Shown here: positions 22,914-32,000 of the stretch, in pieces
Layout: every line of letters starts with the position of its first letter
Position numbering within the stretch: the first letter of the stretch is position 1
IMG/VR virus record: IMGVR_UViG_3300020595_000016
Span: 1-64,000 of that record
Direction: 5' to 3' (one strand)
DNA: 64,000 bases
Source of the DNA: a virus
Notes under the pieces: model-generated
Database searches by the model: none
The model's input: only the letters and a program-made list of their open reading frames with translations
Told to the model about the DNA's origin: nothing
Program-made: the position numbers and the translations under genes

Positions 22914-25244
22914 CTACTTGGGGCCTGGCTTTTTCGACACATCATCTCCGAAGAAAGGCACACTTTTAAGCAAAGACGTTATAAAGTCGTTGCCGTCGTT
23001 GTCCACAACGCCAAGTTCGGCAGCTTCCAGTCTATCGCGCCGGCCAGACTTGACAGAGGCACATTTACCAGATTGTAAATTTGGTATAGTCGACTGGTCG
23101 CCGGCTTGGTAACCAGCTTCGTGCAGTTCCTGACCGGAGGCTGGCTGGTCTCCTTTGTGATCGATCTGGTGAGTCCATTTTGCAGTTATCGACGTATTGG
23201 CATAGCCCGGACCAAACGAGTGTTCTGAGGAAATTATCATGTAATAACCGCCTAGGCCATAGTCAGTCAAATCTTCGAAGTTAAACCCTTCTTGCTTCAT
23301 GTCATAGCTTAAAGTGGGAGCAAATCCGCGCGGGTCGACGAAAATATAAGTACCGGGCCAAGCTGAAATGTTTGCAAAAGATTCGATTTCAACGTCATAG
23401 ACTTCTCTTAACTGGGCTAGCCCATTATACCCCTCCCCTTCAAATCTTACTTCTTTGTGGCCCGCAGTAGAAGTTCTGGTCAGTGCTATGTTTTTAATTA
23501 TTCCTTTGTCGCGGCCAAGAATATAATGAAATATGCCGCGGCCGTGGTCTTCAGCTCGATCGCCATTCATTTTTTGAACTGGTTGGGTTCGGCCTGCATG
23601 AAAAATTAAATAGTTTCTTTCGGAATTGGGAGGACCGATCGTTCCTTTTTTTGGTCCTGAGATGTTCAACAGTCGCTTATGGCCTTGTTCGCTGTTAGTT
23701 AAGTCTCCTACAACTAACCGATGGCCTCCGCGGAGGGCTCGGTTTGTAAGGGAATCAAGGCCCGTTCCCTCTAATTCATAATCGGTTATCGTGGTATTGA
23801 ACAGCCTTAATTTCTGAAATCCTCTTTTGGCCCAACATGAATCAGTATTTATAAAATCACGCAATAGGTTGTTCATCAATCTCGATAAAAAAGTAGTTAA
23901 CGGATAATTCGAAGTTGCTTTACCAACCACTTCAGAAGAAAGCCATTCAACAAAATATTTTACCGATATTGGGAGATCGCCCATAGAAAGAAATTGGGTA
24001 TGTAGTTCGCTTTTTGGGTCGACTATTTCAATTGGGCCGAGCACTACACGAAATTTCTCAAATTGCTCCGATAACCTTTCAAATCTTTCAATTTCTAACT
24101 TTTCTTCCGCTTTTGTGACAGCAACTTTTGGATTTGGAAAGTTGCTATTGGGATGTTGCATTTTGGTTAGCTCTGTCGAGAAGTCACTGAGTGCCCCCTC
24201 GATCGATTTCAAAATAGTGTCTATGAGATCGCTTAGAAAAAAGAAAGCTATATGTTCTTCGTCCCAGCTATAAGCTGAACTCGAAAACTGCAGATTTCGT
24301 TTGTTTTGAAGGTCCCACTCTTTGAAACTAAGGCCTTCGGAGTCAACACCGGCCGGGTTTCCATCTTTATCTTTTGTTTCAACCCACGCAGCATCAAGCG
24401 GCCTAATCATCTCATTAACCTCCTTTTTCATGCTCTTTCGTAGGCTTTCAGAAGCCGCCACATCTAAAGTGGCGCCGGCGCGCTCGTAAAACGGGCCTTG
24501 CGAAGTAAACAGAGCCAAGTCAGTCCGCGGAATACGCGCATAAAAAATTCTTCCTTTATCTGAAAGAGAGTGGATTATGTTCTGCAGGCTAGAAGCTTTT
24601 TGGCCCTCAATCCACGTTGATAGGGCCCCGTCTTTAGATTGCTTGGCAGTAGCACCTTTTTTTTCATCACACTTAACAAGGGCGTCTTTCTTTTCTACCT
24701 CTGCCAAAAAAGCCGCGGCGTTCAAAGCACCGGTGGAAAATATGTTATAGTTGGGCTGATCAAACAGCTCATCGACATATGCTAAATAATTTATAACAAA
24801 TTCTACGCGGCCGTCGTCGCCTATGTTAAATTCGTGTGTTGTGGGGGTCAAATTTAATGTGATATAGCTGTCGTCTACCGCATCCAGCATCTTTCTTCTT
24901 TTTGTGGCAGTGGCTGTTGAGTTATCCCCATGCGAACTCGGGGTAGACCAGCCTACAACCGCTTTTAATCTAAAATCTAATGAATAGTTTTTTGAATCTT
25001 GAATTCTTTGTATCGCTTTTCCAACATAGTCATCATAAGCCTGCTCTTTCTTTTTTGTAATATTGCCAGTTTTCAGGCATAAATCCAAATATCGATATTT
25101 TGAAGAATTGCTTGATCCTGGATTTGTTGAGGTTCTTGGCTGGATTAACTCGTCAAAGGAGTTTGCGTGGATAGTCAGCTTAGCACTAATACTTTTCTTG
25201 ACCGAAAAAGGGTTAGAGCCCTCATATTTAAATGTAAATCTTTT
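22914..25244 (-). CDS. Large baseplate/virion protein, C-terminal part (frameshifted from the upstream gene)
   Basis: This frame is open from just after a TAG near 25256 down to the stop at 22914. The first usable start is TTG 25088, but coding-like sequence continues upstream of it: RFTFKYEGSNPFSVKKSIS, then AKLTIHANSFDELIQPR. That segment completes the family pattern begun in the next gene (VQKPGDLKEFFKKKEARGFG). So this looks like the C-terminal two-thirds of one protein of about 1240 residues. Later regions are beta-rich with many Gly and aromatic residues (GYYMIISSEHSFGPGYANTS), typical of baseplate or hub proteins. It lies after the LysM and tube-initiator genes. See the frameshift finding. 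Confidence 0.65.
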   Translation of the reverse strand, partial: KRFTFKYEGSNPFSVKKSISAKLTIHANSFDELIQPRTSTNPGSSNSSKYRYLDLCLKTGNITKKKEQAYDDYVGKAIQRIQDSKNYSLDFRLKAVVGWSTPSSHGDNSTATATKRRKMLDAVDDSYITLNLTPTTHEFNIGDDGRVEFVINYLAYVDELFDQPNYNIFSTGALNAAAFLAEVEKKDALVKCDEKKGATAKQSKDGALSTWIEGQKASSLQNIIHSLSDKGRIFYARIPRTDLALFTSQGPFYERAGATLDVAASESLRKSMKKEVNEMIRPLDAAWVETKDKDGNPAGVDSEGLSFKEWDLQNKRNLQFSSSAYSWDEEHIAFFFLSDLIDTILKSIEGALSDFSTELTKMQHPNSNFPNPKVAVTKAEEKLEIERFERLSEQFEKFRVVLGPIEIVDPKSELHTQFLSMGDLPISVKYFVEWLSSEVVGKATSNYPLTTFLSRLMNNLLRDFINTDSCWAKRGFQKLRLFNTTITDYELEGTGLDSLTNRALRGGHRLVVGDLTNSEQGHKRLLNISGPKKGTIGPPNSERNYLIFHAGRTQPVQKMNGDRAEDHGRGIFHYILGRDKGIIKNIALTRTSTAGHKEVRFEGEGYNGLAQLREVYDVEIESFANISAWPGTYIFVDPRGFAPTLSYDMKQEGFNFEDLTDYGLGGYYMIISSEHSFGPGYANTSITAKWTHQIDHKGDQPASGQELHEAGYQAGDQSTIPNLQSGKCASVKSGRRDRLEAAELGVVDNDGNDFITSLLKSVPFFGDDVSKKPGPK

Positions 25245-26647
25245 ATACCAACCCCAAACCCTCTAGCCTCTTTTTTCTTAAAAAATTCCTTAAGGTCGCC
25301 AGGTTTCTGTACTGAGTCAAATTGTATTGGAGTCTCTATGTCCCCCATTGTGCCGTTAAACTTTTTTCGAGTCATCTTGTACAGCCTTATGTATGGTTGC
25401 ATCGATGATAGATCCCTGCCTTCTATATTAAAAAATTCTTCAAAACGACCGGATTGTGTCAGCTTATTGACAAAACCATAAGGGTCGCCCATTGCCTGTA
25501 TGCTACTGTTGCCAGCGCCTTTAACATACGGTAACGTTTTTTTCGCTGGGGAACCCCTGTCCAAACCTTGATCAATTATACTCATTTTGTATTGCGAAAG
25601 CTGTAATATCTTGGCGAGCAAGTAGCATTGCTCCTTATAGTTCATGTCCACACCCATAGCAGTGAGCGCCAATTGGGTAGCTGTTTCGCTTACATCGTTA
25701 TAGGCATCTCGAATCTGTTCGTCGTTTTCGTCACTGAGGCCACCAAGGCCCATCTGGCCGGCGAGTGCAACGGCCTGGGCGTAGAGGCTGGCTCCTTCTT
25801 GCAGCCCAAGCAGTGCTAGCGCACGGTTATCCAGCTTCGAGTCTTTTAGTCTTTGGTCTGCATCCGTTATACTCTTTTCGCATTTTTTCATTTCGTCAAA
25901 AGCTTTCTTGGCGTCTTTGGCGCCGGTCGAGCCGAAGCCGCTAGTATTATTCTTGAGATAATCGGCTCTAACGAAGTCTACGTAGGCTTGCTGGGCCGGG
26001 GTTAGGCTGGGCCCATCACCCTTGGTGAGTCCTTTAGTGTTGTTGCCGATAGTGAACTCTTTAGAGCCATCATAATCTAAAAGATTATTAGTCTTCGCGT
26101 GGTACATCTTGTCGCGGACATGGGATCTCTCTTCCCAATTCAAAACTAGGTTCGATTCAATTTGTTCAAGCAGCTTTTTAACTGAGCCGTTGTTACCGGA
26201 GCCGGCGGCTTTGGCGTTTCGAGAGGTTCCCATGATTGCTGCTGCGAGGGCAGCTTCTGTTTCCTCTTCGGTGGTATTCTCCCTGTTGAGGAGTTTACTA
26301 ATTGTTTCCAATTCGTCGCCAGTCAAGTATCCGGGAGTACTGGAAGAATAATTTCTAGACGAGAGATCTCCAACTGAACTGAGGGGGCCGGCGGTGCTGA
26401 ATCCGGGGTAAAAAAGATCCATCATGAGTTCGTAGTTAGCTTTCTGCTCGGAAGACATGTCATCGTATATTGGCTCGCCGGTAAGCGGGGTGCCGTCCAT
26501 CGTGTTACTTAGTAAAGCCGCTTCAAGTGGGGCCATAACCTGATCGTAAAGAGCCATGTTCTCTTTAATCGTCGGACCACATTCATCGATTGCTTTAAAG
26601 ACCCCTAGGCCTGCTTGCGCCGATTCGCTATCTTTTGATACTGCCAT
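25175..26647 (-). CDS. Large baseplate/virion protein, N-terminal part
   Basis: A 490-codon frame starting MAVSKDSESAQAGLGVFKAI. It is mostly helical, with Ala-, Gly- and Asp-rich stretches and a conserved-looking block near the end (PYIRLYKMTRKKFNGTMGD, then PIQFDSVQKPGDLKEFF). The last 20 or so codons after GVGIK look out of frame (DLHLNMRALTLFRSRKV); the better continuation is in the -1 frame from base 25244. It starts one base after the LysM gene stop, inside the baseplate operon. It is probably the front part of a baseplate structural protein of about 1240 residues, not a separate gene. Confidence 0.65.
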   Translation of the reverse strand: MAVSKDSESAQAGLGVFKAIDECGPTIKENMALYDQVMAPLEAALLSNTMDGTPLTGEPIYDDMSSEQKANYELMMDLFYPGFSTAGPLSSVGDLSSRNYSSSTPGYLTGDELETISKLLNRENTTEEETEAALAAAIMGTSRNAKAAGSGNNGSVKKLLEQIESNLVLNWEERSHVRDKMYHAKTNNLLDYDGSKEFTIGNNTKGLTKGDGPSLTPAQQAYVDFVRADYLKNNTSGFGSTGAKDAKKAFDEMKKCEKSITDADQRLKDSKLDNRALALLGLQEGASLYAQAVALAGQMGLGGLSDENDEQIRDAYNDVSETATQLALTAMGVDMNYKEQCYLLAKILQLSQYKMSIIDQGLDRGSPAKKTLPYVKGAGNSSIQAMGDPYGFVNKLTQSGRFEEFFNIEGRDLSSMQPYIRLYKMTRKKFNGTMGDIETPIQFDSVQKPGDLKEFFKKKEARGFGVGIKDLHLNMRALTLFRSRKVLVLS

Positions 26648-26648
26648 T

Positions 26649-26978
26649 TTATTGTCCCATGGCCCTCAAGGCCATATCAATGTCGAGCGGTATTTCAATT
26701 GGTGTCCCGCGAGTGAGATGCGCTTCGGTAGGTACTCCATTATACCATGCAATAACCCACCAGAATCTAACATCAGCATAGTAAGTGTTTGCTAATTTAT
26801 AAAATCTATCGCCGACAGTCCATATATGCGTTACGCTGTTTATAACTGTGCGAGCACCAACGCCCGGGTTAGCCAGTCGTGGAGTTTCAAAATGTCTGAG
26901 AGTTTTTTTGTTGCGACGAATTGACTCGTAGTATTCGCTACTGTTATTTAGTACCCTATCTTTAGTGTATCTTGCCAT
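26649..26978 (-). CDS. LysM-domain baseplate protein (gp53-like)
   Basis: The 109-residue protein contains a LysM-like motif: THIWTVGDRFYKLANTYYAD, then VRFWWVIAWYN and TRGTPIEIPLD. In contractile tails, short LysM proteins (T4 gp53 type) clamp baseplate wedges or the hub instead of binding peptidoglycan. The N-terminus (MARYTKDRVLNNSSEYYESI) is typical of these small wedge proteins. It sits between the tube-initiator-like gene and the large baseplate gene, which supports the role. Confidence 0.8.
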   Translation of the reverse strand: MARYTKDRVLNNSSEYYESIRRNKKTLRHFETPRLANPGVGARTVINSVTHIWTVGDRFYKLANTYYADVRFWWVIAWYNGVPTEAHLTRGTPIEIPLDIDMALRAMGQ

Positions 26979-26993
26979 AGTTTATTTGAACCT

Positions 26994-28136
26994 TTAATCC
27001 CCTTGCAAAAGTGGGTTGTACCGAGGGTCTACCATACCACCTTCTTCAGAGCCCCCGTAGTATACCGTGGGTGCAGAGTCAATGGTGAACATATCTAGCG
27101 CGTCAGCGTACGGGTCAACGGCGCGGGATTCATCGTGGGCGTTTTTCGCGCGTGCGAGTTTGCGGGGCGCACGGCGCATCATGACATCTCCTTTCTCGCT
27201 GTCACTCAGCCCCCAAATAGCCTTATTCTTTTTAGCTTTGGCATTGTCAATACGTGCTTGGGGCGGAGTTGCTGCATCTATTATAGATTGCACGTCATTC
27301 TTGCCCGCAGCAAAAGTCTTAAACGGATCACTACCTTTGGCATTGTATGGGAAATTTTTGTCTTGGAATTCTGCACCGTTTCTGGTCTTCTTCCATCCCA
27401 GCGGCTGCTCATGAATCACGGCGAATTCTAAGTTGACTTCAAACAATTTAGGCAGTATAGTGTTCTCCGCTTTCATAAATGCGCCATCTTCGGCTTCTAA
27501 GTTGTGGTTAATCGTGACATTTGTTACCGCACCAAGCAGGCCACCAGAGGACTGATAGTTGCTTCGATACTGTTCGTATAATAATTCTGGTGACTGGTTA
27601 GCACCACCGATATCGTTTCTAGTATCAGTTGAGGAAGGGCCTGATTTTTGAGCCAAGTTCATAACCTTTAGCCTTATCAATGGCGATTGAGAGATAGTAG
27701 ATGCATCTCCCACATCTTTATAGTTTGGATACAAGAATTGAGCTAGGTGCTGTAATTTTACAAGATTCTCATATGCTTCGCTTTCTGTGCCGGCTGGTAC
27801 CTTAAAGGCTAAAGTAATCCTTCGAGAAGTATTCTTGAACAACATAATTGGATCTACTCGACCAAAAACCTTTTCGTCGACCCAATCTGAGTTATACGTT
27901 TCGTTAAAAGCTGTTATAAAAGACTTGAAAAATATAGATCGGCCCGATGGAGCATGTTGGAAAGAGATCATCATCTTACGTCTATTCGCAAGATAATCGC
28001 TGCCATCAACATAGTTTCTTACCGGTTTCTGAAGGCGATCGCCTACTCGACTAGTTTTATATCGACTACTATCGAAATTCGCATTAAAAAAATCATGCGC
28101 TACGCTTATGTCTCCGCTGAAATCATCACTAGCCAT
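26994..28136 (-). CDS. Baseplate tail-tube initiator-like protein (gp48/gp54 type)
   Basis: The 380-residue protein has a mostly beta core. MISFQHAPSGRSIFFKSFI opens a tube-like domain, SPLIRLKVMNLAQKS matches the conserved xPLIRxKxxNL strand, and LPKLFEVNLEFAVIHEQPLGW carries the HxxxLGW ending seen in gp48/gp54 and related tube-initiators. Such proteins start tail-tube polymerisation on the baseplate. The C-terminal 100 residues are Lys/Ala- and Asp-rich and probably flexible. Its position between the tape measure and the LysM gene fits. Confidence 0.7.
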   Translation of the reverse strand: MASDDFSGDISVAHDFFNANFDSSRYKTSRVGDRLQKPVRNYVDGSDYLANRRKMMISFQHAPSGRSIFFKSFITAFNETYNSDWVDEKVFGRVDPIMLFKNTSRRITLAFKVPAGTESEAYENLVKLQHLAQFLYPNYKDVGDASTISQSPLIRLKVMNLAQKSGPSSTDTRNDIGGANQSPELLYEQYRSNYQSSGGLLGAVTNVTINHNLEAEDGAFMKAENTILPKLFEVNLEFAVIHEQPLGWKKTRNGAEFQDKNFPYNAKGSDPFKTFAAGKNDVQSIIDAATPPQARIDNAKAKKNKAIWGLSDSEKGDVMMRRAPRKLARAKNAHDESRAVDPYADALDMFTIDSAPTVYYGGSEEGGMVDPRYNPLLQGD

Positions 28137-28191
28137 TTATTCTATGTTCCTTTCTTGTAAGTATGCATTTCCAAAACTTTTTGGTCTAATA

Positions 28192-30795
28192 TTAACCTGC
28201 AGGGGGTGCCTGACCCATGACTGCGGCCGCAATTTGTTCGCCTAAAGATTTATCGCGGATTCTCTTGATTTCTTTCCCGTCAACTTGGAAAACATTCTCA
28301 ACTACTATATTTGCGGCGGGACGATTAGGTGTTGATCTGTAGCCTCCGGTGCTCGCATCTGAGCCTTTCTTCGCTTGATTCACCGCAACAACTGCCGCGG
28401 CTGAAGCTATCTCGGCAATTGCCTCAGTGTCTATGGCAGTTTGTGCCGCAACACGCGAAGTCGCTATGGTCTCGACGCCGGCTGCTGTCTCCATCATTTC
28501 AGGTGAGCCAACCTGCACTGTCTTAATTAGTCTTGTTAGAGCTATAGTTTTACTTGTATTCAAGTCATCCATAGAGTCTGATATATTGTCGATAGCGTTC
28601 GCTATCTTGACCATGTTGCCTATTGTATTGCTAAACTTGTCGAACTCTGTTAAAAGATTTATCATGTTCGTAGTATCTATGTTATTGAGCGCTGTGTTAA
28701 ATGTATCGAAACCGTTTGCTGCCATTTCGATTCCCTTACCGATCATTAGGGCCGCGGCGCCAATAGATAGCAAGACACCAACGGCGGCGGCTGTGACGCC
28801 TGCCTGCGGTCCAGCGGTCAAGCCGACTAACAACGCCATCAAGCCCGCAAATGCCAAAGTAAATCCAACTATGCCCGCTGCAGCAGGCCAAGCAGCGTCA
28901 CCCAGATCTTTGAAGGATACAACTAAGACAGCCAAGCCAACGGCAGCAAGTCCGATGCCGGCGCCAACCATGAGGACTGCGAATCCAAAAGCAAGCATGA
29001 GCGGCGTTAGCTTAGCCAAAGCTACCGCTTGTGCATTCGACAAAAGCAGTGATTCTTTGGTTACTTCGTTTTTTGTTTTTTCGGCGCCGGCAAGGAAAAT
29101 CGAACCAACGGCCTTCAAAGCTTCTACGACGATTAAAGACAGCATTACTGCTTTATAAGCCAAGAAGCCTACGACGAGGGCACCAATTACATAACCTAAG
29201 CCGGATGCAAACCATTTATTTTCGGTCAAAAAGTCGCCGAATCTTTGAAGCAAATCGATGGCCGGCTCTAACACCACAATCATGCTGCGCATAGCGCCGT
29301 TAAACTTTTCTTGAACTGCTGTAGCTTCAGCTGCTCTTTTTTCTAAGTCTACAATTTCAGCTTGACTTAGTTTTGCTGAGTCTGCAAGGCCTTCTAAATT
29401 GCCTGACATCAGCATCGCAAGCTCGTTAGGTCCGTCAAGACCAACTGATTCAGCAATAAATTTTCTTTGGTAGTAGCCCATTGTGTCGAACTCAAGACCA
29501 GCGCTCGATAGAGAGTCCCTGATCATCTCAAAGCGCTCGACCGGATCAGTTGCCATCATAAGATCCATAGCATTAACAAAATTTCCGCCCAAAGCAGCAT
29601 TCAGCTTGCCTGCCTGGGTTGCGGCGCCGTCAAACGTGTCAAAAGCCTCAGATATTTTGATTATCTTGTTGATCTCAAGGCCGGTTTTCTTAAAGGCAAA
29701 GGCAAGTCGAGCAAATGCTATTGGGCCGTCTTTACCTAGTTTAGCTAAAGCCCCGCTAGAGGCTTGAAACTCTTTTGCCATCATTTGGGGTGGTATCTGT
29801 AACTTGGACGCCAAAGCTTCAAGCTGCATGGCCGTCTGAGCGGCTTCTGGGCCCGTTTGACCGAAGGCCTTGTTGGTTTGCTGTATGCCGGCTGCAAAGT
29901 CTTGGAAATCGACACCACGGCGCCCTAACAGTGCTCCAATTTTGCCAATCTCATCTCTGGTGGTTGGACTTAAGGTTGTAAAATCTGTAAATGTAGAATA
30001 AAGCGCAGCATTCGCACCGGTAACTTCGGCTATTTGCACGCCTAGTCCTCGCAGGTCTTCGTACTGGCCGCGAACAGACTTGGCAAATTCCCTAGATGCA
30101 CCAGTAGTTTTAATAAACCCTGCTTCTGCTTTTTCAAGTTCAAAAACGAGCCCGACCACTGAATCAAGATACGATGTTATTGCGCTAGCGGCTAATGCTT
30201 TGGCCATACCTTGTAATGCAACTCTACCGCCGGCGAATGCTTTGGCTAATTTTTTTGCATTGTCGACATTAAAGAATTTGTTCTTTTCATATACGGCAAA
30301 TACTGTTCCAAGAGTTTTTCCAATTTCTTTTGCAACGGCTAATTGTTCTTTATAAGCCTCATTTTGCTTTCTGAGCAGATCAACTTTTTCTTTTTGTTTT
30401 AAAACTTCGTCATCTGTGAGATCTCTAGTTTCAAGTAGAATTTGTAGTTTTTTCTGTTCAACGGCCAATTGTGCATCTAAAACTTCTTGCCTATACCTGC
30501 CGCTTGTATTTATGCTTTGATAAGCTGATAGTTGCTGTTTTAATACTTCCAATTCTTCAAACAACGCAGCTTTTGAATTCCTACGTTGGCGGATCATGTC
30601 TTGGGTTATAGAGCGCTGGTCTGATATTGCATCTTTGATGTTACCATGTTCGCGAGCTGCAGCGGCTAGTAAAGCTTTTTGTTCGTCGTTGAGATCCTTG
30701 TTAGCTCTTTGAAGCCTTTGTATCTCCCTTAAGCCTTCAATGATCTCTTCTTGGATCTGTAAATCTTCTTTGGTGTATTTTACGCCATCAGCCAA
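28192..30795 (-). CDS. Tail tape measure protein
   Basis: An 867-residue protein with an N-terminal coiled coil (about 1-150), a long helical Ala/Gly-rich body and hydrophobic segments. The latter lie near YVIGALVVGFLAYKAVMLSL, LMLAFGFAVLMVGAGIGLAA and AAAVGVLLSIGAAALMIGKG. The end is a Pro-rich short tail (GQAPPAG). Length, hydrophobic patches and place between chaperone-like and baseplate genes identify the tape measure, which sets tail length and enters the cell envelope. A GTG at 30813 lies inside the ribosome-binding site. I prefer TTG 30795, eight bases after AGGAG, giving MADGVKYTKEDLQ. A perfect hairpin abuts that site. Confidence 0.88.
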   Translation of the reverse strand: MADGVKYTKEDLQIQEEIIEGLREIQRLQRANKDLNDEQKALLAAAAREHGNIKDAISDQRSITQDMIRQRRNSKAALFEELEVLKQQLSAYQSINTSGRYRQEVLDAQLAVEQKKLQILLETRDLTDDEVLKQKEKVDLLRKQNEAYKEQLAVAKEIGKTLGTVFAVYEKNKFFNVDNAKKLAKAFAGGRVALQGMAKALAASAITSYLDSVVGLVFELEKAEAGFIKTTGASREFAKSVRGQYEDLRGLGVQIAEVTGANAALYSTFTDFTTLSPTTRDEIGKIGALLGRRGVDFQDFAAGIQQTNKAFGQTGPEAAQTAMQLEALASKLQIPPQMMAKEFQASSGALAKLGKDGPIAFARLAFAFKKTGLEINKIIKISEAFDTFDGAATQAGKLNAALGGNFVNAMDLMMATDPVERFEMIRDSLSSAGLEFDTMGYYQRKFIAESVGLDGPNELAMLMSGNLEGLADSAKLSQAEIVDLEKRAAEATAVQEKFNGAMRSMIVVLEPAIDLLQRFGDFLTENKWFASGLGYVIGALVVGFLAYKAVMLSLIVVEALKAVGSIFLAGAEKTKNEVTKESLLLSNAQAVALAKLTPLMLAFGFAVLMVGAGIGLAAVGLAVLVVSFKDLGDAAWPAAAGIVGFTLAFAGLMALLVGLTAGPQAGVTAAAVGVLLSIGAAALMIGKGIEMAANGFDTFNTALNNIDTTNMINLLTEFDKFSNTIGNMVKIANAIDNISDSMDDLNTSKTIALTRLIKTVQVGSPEMMETAAGVETIATSRVAAQTAIDTEAIAEIASAAAVVAVNQAKKGSDASTGGYRSTPNRPAANIVVENVFQVDGKEIKRIRDKSLGEQIAAAVMGQAPPAG

Positions 30796-30809
30796 GGTGT
30801 ATTTCTCCT

Positions 30810-30824
30810 GCACGATATTCGTGC
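30810..30824 (-). promoter_or_regulatory. Hairpin abutting the tape-measure ribosome-binding site
   Basis: On the minus strand GCACGA-ATA-TCGTGC forms a six-base-pair stem with a three-base loop, and its last bases run straight into AGGAG. It could tune translation of the TTG-started tape measure gene. Confidence 0.45.
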
Positions 30825-30849
30825 TCTAAGATTAATTAGTTACACAAGA

Positions 30850-30870
30850 AAAAAGACGGCTTGGGCCGTC
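30850..30870 (-). terminator. Intrinsic terminator after the tape-measure chaperone-like gene
   Basis: GACGGC (30855-30860) pairs with GCCGTC (30865-30870), extended by AAA/TTT flanks. A T-rich run follows on the minus strand. It overlaps the end of the small gene at 30872 and would separate it from the tape measure gene. Confidence 0.75.
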
Positions 30871-30871
30871 T

Positions 30872-31105
30872 TTAGATATTCTCGAATTGGGAGGGCAACT
30901 GTGGCTGGTTAGCCTCAGATAAGACTTGCGAGCCGCGGCCGCCCCCTTTCTGTGCTTTTTCGATTGCTTCTTTTTCATCTTCCAATTGTTTGATCAGTCT
31001 TTCAACAAACCATTTTCTTAGCCCAACTGGCAAATTATATGCCTCTGAGAAGGACCAACCGCCAGAATATTTTAAAAAGAAGAACTGCTCATACACGTTT
31101 TCCAT
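30872..31105 (-). CDS. Small tape-measure chaperone-like protein
   Basis: From ATG 31105, five bases after the upstream stop, the product is 77 residues starting MENVYEQFFFLKYSGGWSF. The block GGWSFSEAYNLPVGLRKWF followed by VERLIKQLEDEKEAIEKA is characteristic of small proteins encoded just before the tape measure in T4-like and jumbo phages (gp51 or tail-assembly-chaperone position). It probably helps tape-measure or hub assembly. The longer frame to 31186 overlaps the previous gene and lacks a ribosome-binding site. It ends in a Gly/Gln-rich tail and a terminator. Confidence 0.65.
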   Translation of the reverse strand: MENVYEQFFFLKYSGGWSFSEAYNLPVGLRKWFVERLIKQLEDEKEAIEKAQKGGGRGSQVLSEANQPQLPSQFENI

Positions 31106-31109
31106 GTAT

Positions 31110-31967
31110 TCATTGGTCAGGCCAAAAAAAGTCCGCGTTAAGCGGCACCTCCATTTCCTGTTCGTGATCGCACTCTCCACAAACAAAGCTCTGAGTCATA
31201 TCGATATTTGGTGATGCGGCTTTATAGGCTGCTCTTAGGTGCCTGGCATCAATGGCGGGGATGTTTTCAACAAAATATTGAATTGCTTCCGTCGATGAAT
31301 CTCCGTTAACTGCCAATACCATGAAAGCAATCTGTCTCGTGACATTTCTTTCGTGTGATTTGGACTTTTTGTCTTTTTCCATTCCGTTTACCAGAAGTTT
31401 TTCATCGTGACCAGTTAGAAGCCTAAATGTCACGTCAACTTTAGTTTTTGGTAGTGTAACATTAAAAGTCCCGTTTTCGTTATTATTAACGCCCAAAACA
31501 TCACAGTCATCGCCAGTGTATACTTTAGCATTTCTTAGGTCAAACGAGTACTTTTGACTTTCACCACATGCAGGGCAACCCACCGTTGTGTTATAGTCAC
31601 TGCCATAACCTGATATCCTAGTTGCTATAATAATTGCATTTTTATCTGCAACATACAAGGTATCGGTGCTAATGTTCTTATCCATGATCAAGCTAGAGAG
31701 CACTCGCTCAAGCGCGATGCCTTTTCTTAACAGTGTCTGGGAAGTTAACATATCCTCCTCTTTCGCTGTCATCTGTTTGATTTCTATACTACTTTGCTTG
31801 TGGAGCGGATGACCTTCTGGGTAGTAGCGGCCACCGGTAGGCAAATCCACAAACTCGCTCGGCACGACAAATGAAAACCCTGGGGAATCATTTTGCATAA
31901 CTTGTGAAGGTGCCGGGCTAGTATCTTGTTGATGAGCGCCTAAGCGATCATTATTGTTTCTCGACAA
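31110..31967 (-). CDS. Baseplate hub protein, T4 gp26/gp28-like, with zinc ribbon
   Basis: The 285-residue protein has the diagnostic N-terminal block VVPSEFVDLPTGGRYYPEGH (exact spacing of LPxGGxxY-PxGHPL). IEIKQMTAKEEDMLTSQTLL follows, the hallmark of T4-like baseplate hub subunit gp26/gp28. Two Cys pairs, CPAC (near residue 118) and CGEC near the C-terminus, suggest zinc binding. It lies between tube and tape-measure genes, as expected for hub assembly. The first 25 residues are polar and Gln/Ser-rich. Confidence 0.8.
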   Translation of the reverse strand: MSRNNNDRLGAHQQDTSPAPSQVMQNDSPGFSFVVPSEFVDLPTGGRYYPEGHPLHKQSSIEIKQMTAKEEDMLTSQTLLRKGIALERVLSSLIMDKNISTDTLYVADKNAIIIATRISGYGSDYNTTVGCPACGESQKYSFDLRNAKVYTGDDCDVLGVNNNENGTFNVTLPKTKVDVTFRLLTGHDEKLLVNGMEKDKKSKSHERNVTRQIAFMVLAVNGDSSTEAIQYFVENIPAIDARHLRAAYKAASPNIDMTQSFVCGECDHEQEMEVPLNADFFWPDQ

Positions 31968-32000
31968 TTTACACCTCTCGTTTTGTTTTGTCTAGTTTTA

